Shown here piece by piece: positions 1-13,500 of a stretch of 64,000 nt of DNA. The position numbers and the translations under genes were made by a program. The stretch spans positions 3,805,616-3,869,615 of the forward strand of contig FN649734.1 in assembly GCA_000310025.1 (NCBI GenBank). Reading direction: 5' to 3'. The DNA comes from Ectocarpus siliculosus (lineage: Eukaryota > Sar > Phaeophyceae > Ectocarpales > Ectocarpaceae). The notes under the pieces were generated by a model. The model ran no database searches and had not been told where the DNA came from. It saw only the letters and a list, made by a program, of their open reading frames with translations. Every line of letters starts with the position of its first letter. Position 1 is the first letter of the stretch.

Positions 1-927
1 GAAGATTCGGACGACGGCGATGACAACGAATACGATGGTCATGACTGCGGCGACGTTGGTAGTTCCGGCCGTAGCGATCACGGGGTTGAGGCAGGGGGCG
101 AGGCCAGGGGCGGGGGAGGTGGACCCGGGAGCGGGGGAGGCGGAGCCGGGACCGGCGATGATGTCGACATGCATGACTGGGTGAGTGGTTATCAACGTGT
201 GAGTGACAGCCTCCTCCTAGGCTGGTTATTGTGCGAAAGGTGCTCTTTTTTTCATCCGGCATTCGAACATCGTTGTTCGAATGTCCATTGATACGGCTGT
301 TGTCGGCCAACTGTATCAGCTAGGTAACGGGCAGTCTGCGCTGAAGGTTCGCCTGGATATCTTCCACGGCCTCCAACGCGTGTCAAAGCTGTGCAAGAAG
401 AGCCACGGCGCCTTCAGGCCCTTCATGGCTCGACTGAGAGATGCCTTACTTCATTGTCAACTGGATGACATCAAAGAGGCAAGTGCTGTTGACGTTGTCG
501 TCATCGGTCTGATCAAGACTTTGACAAGGCTTCAAATGTCGGCATTCACATTGTGTGCGCCTAGTTTGTGTATGCTACAATGACTGACATCCAATTTCGT
601 TTCAAACTGCAGGTAGAGCAGGCCCTTGGATCCAAAGGAATGATACCAGAAGCCGTTGCTGAGTACAAGGACAAGAACTGGACGTATTTCGTTCGGAATT
701 GTCGGCGGCTGGTGCCGGAGCAGAAACGATTGCTCGAGCGCTTCAATTTGGTGATTAGTCAGTTCCAGAACGTAGTCGATGCGAAATCCGGAGAAGAACT
801 TCTTCGGCCTAAGGCAATGCAGGCCATCGTTCAGCTCGGATCTACGAATGGATCTGGACTCCTCGGGGATCTTTGCTGTGCGCATCACGCATCTACCTTG
901 CCTGCTGTATCTTTTGTCGTCGACTGA
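1..927 (+). pseudogene. Relic of a DDE-type transposase gene, 5' end outside the window
   Basis: Positions 1-180 read as an open acidic then Gly-rich segment (starting EDSDDGDDNEYDGHDCGD) ending exactly at a GTGAGT donor. Positions about 281-479 and 613-870 encode two blocks, one containing RLDIFHGLQRVSKLCKKSHG and one containing KNWTYFVRNCRRLVPEQKR. The first ends at a possible GC donor (gag/gcaagt) and the second starts after ctgcag. The D-[IL]-FH context and the Lys/Arg-rich helices resemble the catalytic core of transposases of the DDE superfamily; this is a motif-level judgement, not an alignment. No single frame joins all blocks and a stop falls at 925-927, so I treat it as decayed or partial. 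An acidic tail of similar flavour occurs in the transposon relic near 36,300, so the two may be related. Confidence 0.45.
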
Positions 928-3900
928 GAGTGGCGACGGACCATGTAGACACTAAGCGTGGCCCCCTGTAGCTTCTACAAGACGTGGCTGGAGCTTGCCA
1001 AAAGAAAGGCGGACCAGAGACGTCGTGGGTGGGCTGTTCTCGTTTGTGTTTTCGGTCGATACACCAAGCAGAGCGTGGATTTCGGTGTGAGCATCTGCCG
1101 TGTCTCGACTTCCGTTCTGTGGAAAGTGGTGGGAGACATGATATTCCTACACACACAGCGGGAGCAGTCTTGTAAATGATGACGGATGAGCGGACTGGTC
1201 GGCGGTTAGGATAATTTGATTCAAAAGCCACGCAGCGGCTGCTCTCTAAATGGCTGCTTGTTGATGAACATTGACTCATCTTCCCGTTGTATCCACAACC
1301 GACGCTTGTAACCGCAGACAACAAGGGTGCACAGCAGAGCGAGAATCCTCCTGGGCTATTAGCTAGCTACGATGATGCAGGACTTCGCCGACGGCCATCG
1401 CCGGTGGTAGAAGAATGTAGAAGGTTCTTTGAGAGGCAGGCACCCGAAAGAACGTGGCTTTTGTTTACGGCTCTCTTCATGTGATTGATTGTGGTGAGAT
1501 CCGCTCACGCGCCACAATCAAAGACGGCAAGCCGGCAACATGGACAGCGGCGATGTGCCTCTCGTTCTTCTCGCAGCCGCACTCTCAACGCCCGGCCGAG
1601 AGGATCAGCAGAGAATCCTGAGCGCTCTGAGAGAGGGGGAAGCAAAAGAGGTTATACAGTCTACACATACATCATGCAGGTTTTCTTTTCTCGCCTGATA
1701 AATCCACCGCTGGCTGCCGCAGCTTCCGTTGGAAACAGGTTCTCTGCCGAGGTCTGCATCTTCACGCCTGGATCGGGGTCTGGAACCTGCGAGAGGACGG
1801 CCGTGTAGTGCTGCGATGTTTGGTTTTTGGGCACAGCTCGGTCGTGAGCGCGCTTGGTCGTCTGGGTATGGGCGTGGGAGAGAGGGGACCACTTTTTTTT
1901 CCCGTAGCATCCATCCACCGTACGTGCGAGACGGTAAAATGGGCAATAGCCTCCCCCCCCCACCTTCTTCTTGCGCGGGTTGTTACGAGACACAAAGTCC
2001 TGCGTCTGTCGGAGTATCTGTCACCGACACTACATAATCGACTGGTGGAGTGTGTGAATAATTTATATATTTGTCTTGCACCTACAGCAGCAGACAATAC
2101 ATACTCCGGAGTACTATGGTGGCCGGTTGTAGCATCGCTCCCCCCACTCCGAGAAAATACTTGAATACATGCGTAAATCAAGAAGCGACACGCGTGCCAA
2201 CATTCTTCACCCATTCCACTCATTGCGCTACTTTCATCACAAGAAAAATACATCCGTGGTATTGCGAAGCCCTCCCCCATTGATAAAGTCTTTCTCTTCT
2301 CGTGAATTACGTTGCAGCTACACGATGCAGTACTGTGGTTAGCGCCGGCACTTCAGAACCTGAGGAGTTATGAAATTCAAGAAAGAAAACTTAAGAACAT
2401 GGACAGAACGGGTGCTCAGTCGAGAAACCTACCAGAACACCAAAACCTGCATGTATATCGAGTAATCGCGGTTGGGGCACCCAACAGAGAAGAATAGGAA
2501 ACGAGCCTCGGCCTAGGAAACATCTTGAATGCGGGCGCTAAATGTGTTTGTTGCTTTTCAAGTAGCCTTACGAGCACCCTCTTTGTTCTACAAGGTTGTA
2601 TCAGCGGATAAAAGGATGCGAATGACTCACGTTGGAACCTGCCCTCGCGAACGTTGACTACTCATGGCGACTACTCATGGCGGCTACTCATGGCGGCCTG
2701 TACCTTGCCTCTCGGAGGTCCGGTCTTGGCTTGATTGTGGAGCTCAGAGTAACGAATACCGGTCTCACTACGTTCGAATAGCACAGCTAGCTGCTTGTGA
2801 TACGAAGGAGAGTGGGACAAGTGTAAGCGTGATCGTCGGCAGGTTTCTCGCTTCCAGGTGGTTTTGAGTGATGATGGATGATTGGTAGACGTGTCAGGCC
2901 GAGGAGCCTCCTCGACAAGACGTAACTGTTGCTCTTCGTCGAAACGTGCGGCTCGACCACCGACGCTTCGACACCCTTTCGGAAGAAGTAAGCACAACAA
3001 GATGCCGCACACCCTTAGCAGGATGCAGCGCGCCCTTAATGCGACTCACCGAATACCTCACGGCGCTTCGCGCTTGGTGAAGTGCTAGCCTGGCGTGCTC
3101 CGTCCCGGCTTTGTAGGGATGTGAGGTTCGGTGTCTAACGGTTCCGGCATGCACGACTATGAGCAATGAGTACGACCCCCCCGCCCAGGGCGAAGGGGTA
3201 GACGACCACCCACTGAGTGGGCTAGATTTGGAGGCTGCTCGATGTTGGTTTTGGGATTCTCCAAGAATAGGAAAGAAGAGATACGAAGACGATAGACATG
3301 TGTACAGATTCTCAAGGAACAATGATCAGGAGAGGGAGGGAGGGAGAGGGAGATCGGAACGTTGTAAGCGTGTCGGATGTCTTCTGCCACAGGCCTGAAC
3401 TCCCTAAATTTCACGACCGGTGGAGAACAGCCGGGAAGGCAAGACCTTCCATTCCGTTTGGCTTGAAGCATGGTACACGGTTGGCCTCTGGTGCACTCCG
3501 CCGTGTGACATCGTTTGGTTGCGCAATTGCTCTCTTCGTTTGGTGGCTTCGTGGCACGCCGTGGAGCACTTCCCTTCGAAAGCATACTTCGACACGTGTA
3601 CGAACACGAAGAAATATATATGTACTTGGCGGGTCCCCAAGGGACTCAGCTTTCAGGCATGAGAAGACCATCCCTTCCTTCCACTGGACGGTTCGTGATG
3701 GATCTCCGGATGAGGGGGCCGTTATGGATACCAGGAAGACCGTGCGGCTCAGCCACATGCAAATATGAAGTTGGACGGCTCGTAGCTACGGAATATGACC
3801 CGCGGACAGATCATAAATCACGGGTGGGTGCCTCCCCAACGGGATCGGCTGACATGTGACGGCCAGCTTGGGTCAAGGATTGATTGTGGTAATCTGTGTT

Positions 3901-4587
3901 CCCGGGTACGGGGAGTTTGTTGGTTGCGTGTGTATTCGAGGGGGGGTAATCTTGACCCCAACTCCCAATCACGAGTTTTCTCCTGAACAGGATACGTAAT
4001 TTATTAATGTGCGAGGCGCTTTTTCTGAAAACCCGAGAGCTCAGAAGTTGGTGCCACACCGGACGTGATGGAGACGGAACTTTCTCAAGAATCTTGTCCC
4101 TTTTCGACTTTTGGGGCTGTCTTCCTCGCGAGCGACTTCGAACCAGCATTCTTGGGAAAGGGTGTATGTAGTCCGTCAGATTTCCCAAAATCACTCGCCT
4201 TTGGTTTCGCGGACGGGGTTTGTTATTTCGGCAAAGCCATATTGAGAGTGTTTTCCCGAGATCCTAGCTGGGTCATGTTTCGCGATATCTCGGCTCATGA
4301 CTCTTTCGAGACGACGTCACGTGCAAGTCCTTTATTGAGTTCAATTCCCGATTGGAGCTTCGCTGGAAAATGTCGAGTTCCCTGGAAGGCACCGCAACAC
4401 CAAATAAAATGCTCTCATTTGAACTGTTTGGGATAGAACCGCACAAATCGTGCGTAGTTTGTACCTCTACGCGTAGATGTGCGCCGCACCAATCGACCAA
4501 CCACCGGAAGGCATCAGTCTTGTTTTAGGCCCTCAACACCTACGTTGCCCTACTCATCGCAAGCCAATGCAATCGTCTACACAAGCG
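928..4587. other. Stretch without a recognisable gene
   Basis: Open frames here are short, overlap on both strands and show no recognisable domain or consistent splice pattern. The only clear structure is a 13-bp unit (ctactcatggcgg type) repeated three times at 2658-2696. The right end is the likely 3' flank of the minus-strand coiled-coil gene that stops at 4588. Confidence 0.5.
2658..2696. repeat. Three tandem copies of a 13-bp unit
   Basis: The unit ctactcatggcg[ag] is repeated three times head to tail with one base difference. The function is unknown. Confidence 0.85.
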
Positions 4588-7500
4588 TCACAGTTTTTGT
4601 ATCTCCAGGAACCCCTGGGGCCGAGGAAAGTCTTCCAAGCACCCCCCCCCCGCCGGTTCCCCCGACCTTCCATGACAACAGGCACCTCCATGCGGGCCTT
4701 CTTTCGGCGCCTCCCCGATCCCAGCCGCTACAACACGATCACGAACGACGCGCCCGTGTCCTCCAAGAACCCCAGACCTTGGCCTTCCATCGCTGATTTC
4801 GCCGACGAATATCTCGAACTTGACGGACACCACCCCGCCCGCGGGGCACGCCAAGTACTCCCGAGCAGAACTCGCCAGCACTTCTCCCGCCGGGTGCTTG
4901 TACCGGCAACGGGTCGGATCCCCATAAGCTTCTTTGCCGTCGGCGGGGGGGCGGGCGACGGCGGAGACCGGTTTGTGAGCATCATCATGTTCTCCAGACG
5001 CCGCTGCCAAGGGCTCCCTCCGGCGTGAGGAAAAGCTGTAGACGGGGTCCCCGTTCAGGTATACCTGGGCGTAGAAGCGGTGCGGAGCGGCGTTGGGACG
5101 GGGCTGAAGTGAATGCAATGGGGGGCGGAACGAGAGCGGTCGACGAAAGGCAGCGTTGTGTGGCATCACGTGGAAGGAGGTGTGGGTGAAAGAACCTTGA
5201 TCGTTGTAGTCCAGCTACAGGAAAACAAGGGTCGACGGGTCGCGGTCCGCCTCACCGTCGCCACGAAGGGGATCTGAGAAAAGAAGCCGCAGGAGAGGAG
5301 GTACAGTCCCGGCACCACGGCGGTCACGCTTGCACATCCGGGTGTCCACTGATGGGGATTTCCGCAGTGCACCGCCGTAAAATTGGGCCCACGCGCGGGA
5401 GAAGAAATTGGAGAACGGAGAGGGGGGAAGCAGTTAGGATTTGCAACAGAGTGGCGGTTGGGATCAATTCGAGGCAGCTACTCTAGAACAGGTAGACGTG
5501 ACGACTACAGAGCCTACCATTCTTCAGCATACTTCTATTGGTCATGAAAACAGTATATGCCATGCGTCCGACCTTCAAGCGCTCGGGGGACGCGTTCGCC
5601 GCCTCCGCCTCCCACGGCACCCATATCCCGCCACCGCGGCCGCCGCCGCCGCCGCCGCCACCGCCACCACCACCAGCGCCGTCCACCTGGGAACCGCCGG
5701 GAAGCGGGATCCCAGCCGAAGAGAGGCCTCCACCGTCGCCGGTGATGCCGGCGCCGTTGTTTCCCACGCTGTTCCCAGTTGCCGCTGCTACCGCGGCCGC
5801 GTACGCCGCCGAAAAATTGACGCCTCGCCAGAGCCAGCGTCCGAGACTGAGGGATCGGGCCACCCTCAGCTCGAGGTTGGACTGCGCGGCAAAGAGACGC
5901 TCTACGTGCGGCTGGCTTACCGCCACCTGTCGTGTGCGTCGGGAACCCCGGCCAAAAGAGTACGCGAAACACACAAGGTGGGGTATGGAAGAGAACGGGA
6001 TGATTGGTTGTTTTCCGCACATTTTCGCCAGATATTGACATGTTGCTGAACTAACTACCTATTAATACGAAATCTAGAAGGTTGTGCAACCCAGGATGGC
6101 AAAGGGTGGCAAAGGAAGAATGGGTTTCGCGGAAGGATTCTGGATTGGGATATTTCCTGAGTTTTGTTTTATCTGGTTTTTGCTTTCGCGCGGCAGGCCC
6201 TCTGCAACACAAATGCCCCAGGGAAGCAACGATGACGCATATTTTGCGTAGATTCGAAATTCCAGGCCGCGCAGGTCCTCCCAACAACTCTCGACTGGCA
6301 TACATCTCGAGGCTAACCCAACGCCTGATGACCTGGGTTTAATCACGCTCCCATGTTCTTGGCAGGGATCACTCGTACCGCGGGCATGCAATTCGTACGC
6401 GTTTCCTGCAATAATCCCTCCTTTACCTACCAGGCATGTCATTCGAGGAAATCGCTCATTGTCATGCTTCTCGGCCGCAGCCTTCAGTGATTGTATTCTC
6501 AGCAAACGCTTCGGTACACCCCTTCGATAAAACAAAAAACTGCTAAGAAGCCTAACACTCGATATGTGATGGATTTACTACGAGCGGATCGCTGGTAGTT
6601 ACCGACGCTATCCTTTTCGACGAACCTACTTCGAACACGTGGCACACACGACAAAAAGAGAGCTATTAATAGTTGGGCACCCGCTGGTGGGCACCCGCTC
6701 GCTTGCTTAGTCGTACCGTCGACCTCTGGAGCCGGTGGTTTATGTTGCTAATGCGCCGGTCCAGCCCGTCCGCGGTTGTGGTAGCCGAAGCCAGCGCTCT
6801 AGCGGCGCACTCTTCCGCTTGTACGGAAGCCTCTTCGCTGTTTTGTGAGTTCCAATGCCACACAGGATTGGAGGGGGGAGGGGAGGACGTCAATGCAAAG
6901 GGAGTGATAACGAGGCTCGATTCGAATACGTAGCCAATGGCGGAGGGTCATGACAGCGAGGCATTCCGAGGGATACTCGGTAGTAGAGGCATGTGCGTCA
7001 GGGGCGCTTTTGCTCTGGTGCTTTGTGTACCGTGTAGCTCAATCAAAAACATGCATCGGAGCTTCGTCTGAGCACGCCCCCCCCGCCACCAATGTGATAT
7101 CAACCTGCGGTCGAACTTCACAGCCGAGAGCGTGGATTTCGGGTACAGAGCTACACTCGTGTCCGAAGGCGAACACAGCAATAGTCAATCAATCGAGACA
7201 GATTGACTACCACCGGGACGCACCGGGTTATCTTGTCTGAGATGCCCGCGCGCTTCAGCTCTGCCCTGATCAGCAGCCTGGCCTCCTCCCTGCTCAGACC
7301 GCCCCCTCCCCGACTCGGCAGTGAATCGGCCCCCCGTTCCTTGCCGCTACCATACTGAACAGCGCCGACTGCTCCTTGGGAGTGAGAGGTGGAAGGATGA
7401 TCGCCGCCGCCACCCCTGCCGTCGCCGCCGGCCTCACCACCGCCGTTCCGGTCGCCGTTCCGGTCGCCGTTCCTAGGCCGAAGGAGCGACGACGCGTTAC

Positions 7501-10500
7501 CGAGGTTGGCTGGAGGAGGTGACGACGTCGAGGCCATGAGGTCCGGGGAGGCCCCGCCAGTCGCTATCGTTGCTGCGGCCGTGGCCTTCGCTGATGCTGT
7601 CGCCGCTTCGACCGCTGCCGCCGCCGCCCCGGTGACGGTCTTCTTTACCGCTATCAGGTCGTCAGAATCGGCCTGCGCCGATTCAGAGAGAGCTGGACAC
7701 AATCAGTGATATTCCTTGTTTCTCTGGAGCTGGCCTTTCGCCGCGAGGCATCACGGTTCTTGGTTGACTGCCGCCAATATTGAGCAAGACGCATGGAGTG
7801 AAACGTCAAAGCTGAGCCACGCTTGCGAGGGCTGACCCTCGGTTCTCTTCTACACGCGATCTTTTTTCTCTCTGCTTGGCTTAAGAGGCGGCCGGAAAGC
7901 GCTGGTGAAGGGATTGTTAAACGTCCAGCTGCTGAGCCTAGCCTACCTTAGGGGATAGGCCACGTCATTGCGGCCCCAAGTCTCGCAAGCGCGCATAGGT
8001 CTGTATCATGCATACCTTGGCCAAGAGACGGCTGGAGAGCCTTTCAACGTCAAGCCTCAGCTCCCCCCTTAGCCCGCAAACCTCGCCGGAAAGTGCCGTC
8101 AGCGAGTGAACCGTTCTCGCAGAGGTTTCGCGGTGATCTGATCCGTCCACCTTCAATCCAGGCGAATGGTTTGCGTGGGAAGGGGCGAGTGGGGGGCTAG
8201 TGGGAAATAGGGAGAGAGGGAGGGTGGCCTTCAACGTACTGTCCACGACGTACTGCATCACCACGTCAAAGAACCGGCGGAATGAATCCCCCCAAATCCA
8301 ACGAGTCACTAGAGACTGGAAGAATTTACGAAGGATGACAGGAAGAGACTTGGCCTACCCAGCGGCACCCTCGATCACAGTAGCGGGGACAACCACAACA
8401 CCACCGAAACGGTTGCGTAGGTAGGGCCGGCAACAACGAACAACGCAGACTCAAGTTCCATCCCACACACGTGGCAGCAACACCACAAACCTTGGTCTGG
8501 ACGAGAGCTGCGAGGCTGTGCAAGTCCTTGCTGTCCGCCTTCCCCTGAAGCAACAGGGACACGTCTGCCTTGTACGCCTGTGCGCGGGAGAAGACGCCAG
8601 CGTGGACAGCGTAGGTTTGCCCCATGAGGAAAATATTTGTGAAAATGTACCGAACGCTGCCTGTCGGGGTAGACATGAACTTGTGAAAACTTGCGTAGGA
8701 ACCGACCCGGTCAGGTCGGCCACACCCTCCAAATCCATCCCTAACCTCAACAACACTGGTGTTGTCAGCAAGAACTGCTGTCCATACGTGTGTGCAAGGA
8801 ACTACCTGTTCCCAACCCAGATGAAAGCCTCTCACTCCAAAACACCTTGGCGTTGAGGAGGGACACGAGCTCTTCCTTGGCCTGGTCCAAGCCCTTGCCG
8901 AGCCCCTCCGCTCGTGCCCGAACGCGGCTGACGCTCTCGTCCAGCTCCAGCCGCAGCCGTTTCACCTGCAAGAAGCAGGACAACACGCAACAGCATGGAG
9001 GCGACACTTGAGTGAGCAGTCGGCAGTTCAGAGAGCACAGATTCCAAGTGTGCGGAAAGCACGACGCAACTGTGTAGCCATCGGTGGCGAAGCCTGGTCG
9101 AGATTCCCTGCACACGCCACAAAATGCCTTCCACGAACCTGCGGAACGGTTGCTGGTGCCCAAAGAGGGAGACAAACACCGAGTGGAGAAAGGAGAAGGC
9201 CGTGAGTTGGTGCGTCCTCTCCATGTGAGGTTTCAACACGGCGTTTTGTAAGACATGTGCTGTAGCGGGTCCAGTTGCTATTGGGCCGTCCGTTGCCTGG
9301 TAACTCGATAGTTCGGACGGTGAGGCTACACAAACCGAACAACATCTAGCACAGGTTTCTCGCGTTTGGGGGGGATCCTATGCACAAAGATCCATACAAA
9401 TCAGAGAGGATGGAGGACGACGTGAGAAAGTTCCGCCTTCGGGGGATCACTTAGAGTGGTGGCTTCCGTCTCTACACCGTAGACCCTAGCAAAAAAAACA
9501 AAAATGGAATGGAAGAGTCGGCGAGAGGAGCAAACCTACGGACCTCACGAAAAAACTAGTACTAAAGGTACAAACAGACGTATCCTGCAGCGCCCTCACC
9601 TGAGAGAGTAATTCCTCTTGCTGGGCGCCGCGAGCACGCGCAAGCTGCGCCTCCACCGTGCGGAGTGTGCTCTGACAAGACCCGAGAGAGGGAGAAAGAA
9701 GAACATTAGAGAGGTGCAACGTGAGGCAGGGAACAAAAAATAATATAGAGCCGTGTAATGCGTCCTGGCACTGAAACAAGTAACCCAGACGCGGTTACAG
9801 CTGCTCCCATCACGCTGGGTACCGCTGACAGGACAGGGCGTAGGGAGAGACAAGTGTTTTGGGGGCATGGCCGTGTTTCCCAGGAAATGACAATCATGCT
9901 CAGCTTCATTTACAACAAGGACATTGGCACTTGCCATCAACACCCACACACACCTCTCGGCCCGCCGACACCGCCGCCTGAACCTGCGAGGCGGAGATCC
10001 CCGAAGGGGAAAAACCGTCATCCTCCCCTCCGCCGCCATCGCGGCCGTCTCTGAGACCGCGAAGGCATGCCCGAACTAGGCCCGGGAGCTCGCCCCGCGT
10101 CACTGGTGAGGCTGCACGTTGTGTGTTCGGTTCAGTTCGAGTTTTGAGGGAGGAAGGGAGAAGGGTTGGGTGGCGGCGATTTCGACATCGTTGTGCATGA
10201 TGCACCGTTGTGCCCAACCAGCAGCCTCGATTCAGGAACCGACAAGCTACCCGCACGTGCAGCTGAATCATTATGTCTCGCATCCCCCCTCTCGACCCTT
10301 CAATGGACACCCGGATCGACCCATTGCTGTATGCAGAAATATCCACCAACCCCCCCCCCCTTCGAAAGATACAACGGAGAAGAAAGGCCTGAGGACTATC
10401 AGGCAGGGGAACTATCCTCTACCTCTTATCTCGCGCCTCCCGCCCGACACAATACTGCTCACCGTCCTACCCTCGAGAAAAGCCTCCCGAGTGACCCCTC

Positions 10501-13500
10501 ATGAAGGCACATCTGTGCGAGACTGTTTTAGTGCTTCCTAGGACACCAATTCCTCCCGCAATCGAACAGCGAAGCACGTATGGTTTCTCGTGGTGCGCTA
10601 GTCCGTGCGGTGGAAACCAGCCCAAAACGAAATAGAAACACACAGAGAGCATAACTCGGTCGGGTCCTTGGGTGAGTGAGTTTCATGACGTCGGTTGTTG
10701 GTCATACCGGGGCTCCTCTCCGCCGCCTCTCTCTCCTCGCGAGCTCTCGCCGTGAGAAGGCGCTCCAGGGCCGGGGACATGGCTTGCACGTCCCCTGTTT
10801 GCTTCTCCACGAAAGCTCGAACCTGCGCGACGAGTCGGTTCGTTATTGTGTTGGATTAGTTGACGGTTTGTGCACGATAGCCGGAGTGCCCTAGTGGGAA
10901 GCCTCCTGACGACGTACGAACGTGTGGACACAAGCGTTCGGATGACTCGGAAGTGCTTGGAAGGCTAACGGAGGTCCCGTCCAGAACTGTTTGTGGCAGC
11001 AAGGTTTGTCTTCGCAAGTCAAGGATGAAGACCCCGATGTGGGAGGCACAGTTGATTCGTTAGCACAATTGTTAGTCAAGGGCGTCTAGGAGTATGGAGC
11101 TATGGACGGGGTGGGTGGGACATATACAACGCCACGACTACTAGAAGTCGTCAGTGCCTCAAGAACCGCGACTACACGAGACACCCAGGCGTTGCTACCG
11201 CCGTCACTATCGCCGTTGCCGCCATCACTCCCACGAAGACAAGCCTAACGGGAACACCACACCGAACGACGGTCATATCACTAGTATGCAGCAGCAAACT
11301 CAATAGCAGCAGCAGCAGCAGCAGCAGGACCAGCACAAGGAATGCAGTGGAGGACACGTACCTCTTCCATACCCGCAGCCCTCGTCAGGCCGATCTCCAC
11401 CCTCTCCAATGCCGCAGAAGTGGCGCAGTTGGCATCCAGCTCTGACAGCGCGCTGGCGTCCGCCTTGTCGCGAAGGAGCCGCTCAAAGTCCACCCAAGAC
11501 ACCTCGACAAGACAGACATATCATGCGGCACAGGAGCGTGGCTAGAGGTTCTTTGTGGCGGCGATGGTATCCGTACAATAGCGGCAGTATCCACACCCTT
11601 ATGCTCCCGACGGCAAAAGGACCGCCAAGACAGACGTCTTGGGGCCGTGCGTGATCTCTTGCAAATTAACGACAGTCCTTTTCTGTAGGCAGCCACAGAA
11701 GGGTTATGCGGCGGTCTCGGCGGTGCCGTACGCCAGGGGTTGGGGGGGGAAGCTGCGGTGTATTGTCTGGAGTAGTCGTCAAAACTTTGTACATGGTGCA
11801 CACGTGTCGAAACAAGCCGAATGGACGGGTAGGAGGTATGAGCACCCAGCACCTGAGTGAGAAAGATGATTCAAGAGGCCTCGTGCATGTGAGCTCGCAC
11901 GATGATGCCCACGAGAACGGAGACCCAACAACGCGCAGCAGCAAACGTACGCTTTCGTTCATAACCCACGAGGGTTGTTCGGTTGACGATGGCCGTACAA
12001 TAGAGCCATAGCGATGTCTACCTAGCTCGTCATGCACCACAGACTGCATGTTGCCGCACGACCAAAACAATAGCAGCAGGGGCAATCGTGCCCAAACACG
12101 TGTAGCGCGACCGTCACACACAACTAGCGCGACCGTCGTAATACAACATTCCGCCACCTACGGGCGCATTGCCCCGCACCTTGGTGGCCAGGTCGCCGTC
12201 GAGCGCTTCTCTGTCTGCCATTCTCGCCAAGCGGTTCTCCAAGTCTTGTAAGTCCGTTCGAGTGGCAGCCTCTTCGCGCGGACAAAACGCCTTCAGAAGT
12301 TACCATTGGACCAATGGACGCACGCGCAATAAGTGCAAAATCGCCCACGATGTCCTGAGTTGAATATGTAGTAGGAGCTTGCTCTACACCCACCGTAGGA
12401 AATGATTGACCTGCACACTACAGTTCGCGTGTTCCAAGTTGTGAGAGCTACAGGAGGAGTGTGGCCCTGCGCCCCCGACCGACAACACGTTCCACAAGAG
12501 ACAAAACCGTTGACGGAACGTTCTGCAGCTTCTGCGAGTAGAGATGGTTTCACGTTATTTCTTGAGACGTACAGAGCAGAGGTTTTGGAAGGGGGTGCGA
12601 AAGGGACGAGAGCACGAGAACGCCGTTCAGAGAAGGGCGGAAAATGCCAGGAGACCAAAGGCAGTCTAAAACGTTTGCACCTCCTCGAGGGCAACAACCC
12701 CGCACTGGAATAGGGTCCCGGTGGTAGAATCGCGTTCAGGGGGTTCCGGGTCATCTCGATGTGCACTAAGACGTTGTTCAACGTTGTACCGGCCACAGCT
12801 ACCCTGAGGTATCGAAAGTTCTCGACCCGTACGGGTAGGCATGCTCATGGTGGATGCTTCAGCCCTACGGTAGAGCGTGGTTCGGCAGGAACGTCTGCCA
12901 TCGGAGGCAATATGGGCACCGCTCCAACAGAGCGTTGACGGCGAAGGAAAATGTTGTCGCAAAGACACGTTCGCGGCGCATCACGCACACCTCCAGGTCC
13001 GAGAGCCCCGCCTTTCCCGCCGCCGCCTGCCGCGCGGCTTCCACCCCCTTCCTGCTCTCCTCGCGAACCTCCGCCACAGACAGCTCCAGCTCTCGCGTCC
13101 TCTTAGTCACCTCCGACTCTAGCGTCCTGCAAGCCTCGCTCGCCGTCGACTTGGTGCGGCGAGTGTGTTGTTGGCGAGGGCGACGGTGTTTAAGGGGAGG
13201 AGATGGCGAGGGGTTGGCGAGTACTCACATTCTCCTTGCCTGCTGGTGCAACATATTGCTGTCGAAGAGACAAATCCTTTCGAGAAGCGGCACCATTCCC
13301 ACAACAGAAGGACATTCCCATCAACTGCCCGGTGCAATGTAGACCTAGCATAAACGGCGCAACAGCACTTCCGGAGAGGGGGGGGATACTGTAGATGTAC
13401 ACATACCGCAAAAACCTGTGGGGTGGGGGAAGGACGACATGAAACATCCCTGCGACTGGGAAGCAACTTTAGTGTTTTCTCTATGCTGGTTTCTTCGCTG

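Noticed and set aside
4477..5028. Plus-strand frame of 183 codons
   Set aside because: The opposite strand carries the final exon of the coiled-coil gene (5064-4588) with recognisable C-terminal domain motifs. This frame is its shadow.
5538..6049. Plus-strand Pro-rich and His/Arg-rich frames
   Set aside because: They mirror the GGC-coded Gly run of the minus-strand coiled-coil gene exon 5926-5573, whose phases fit both neighbours.
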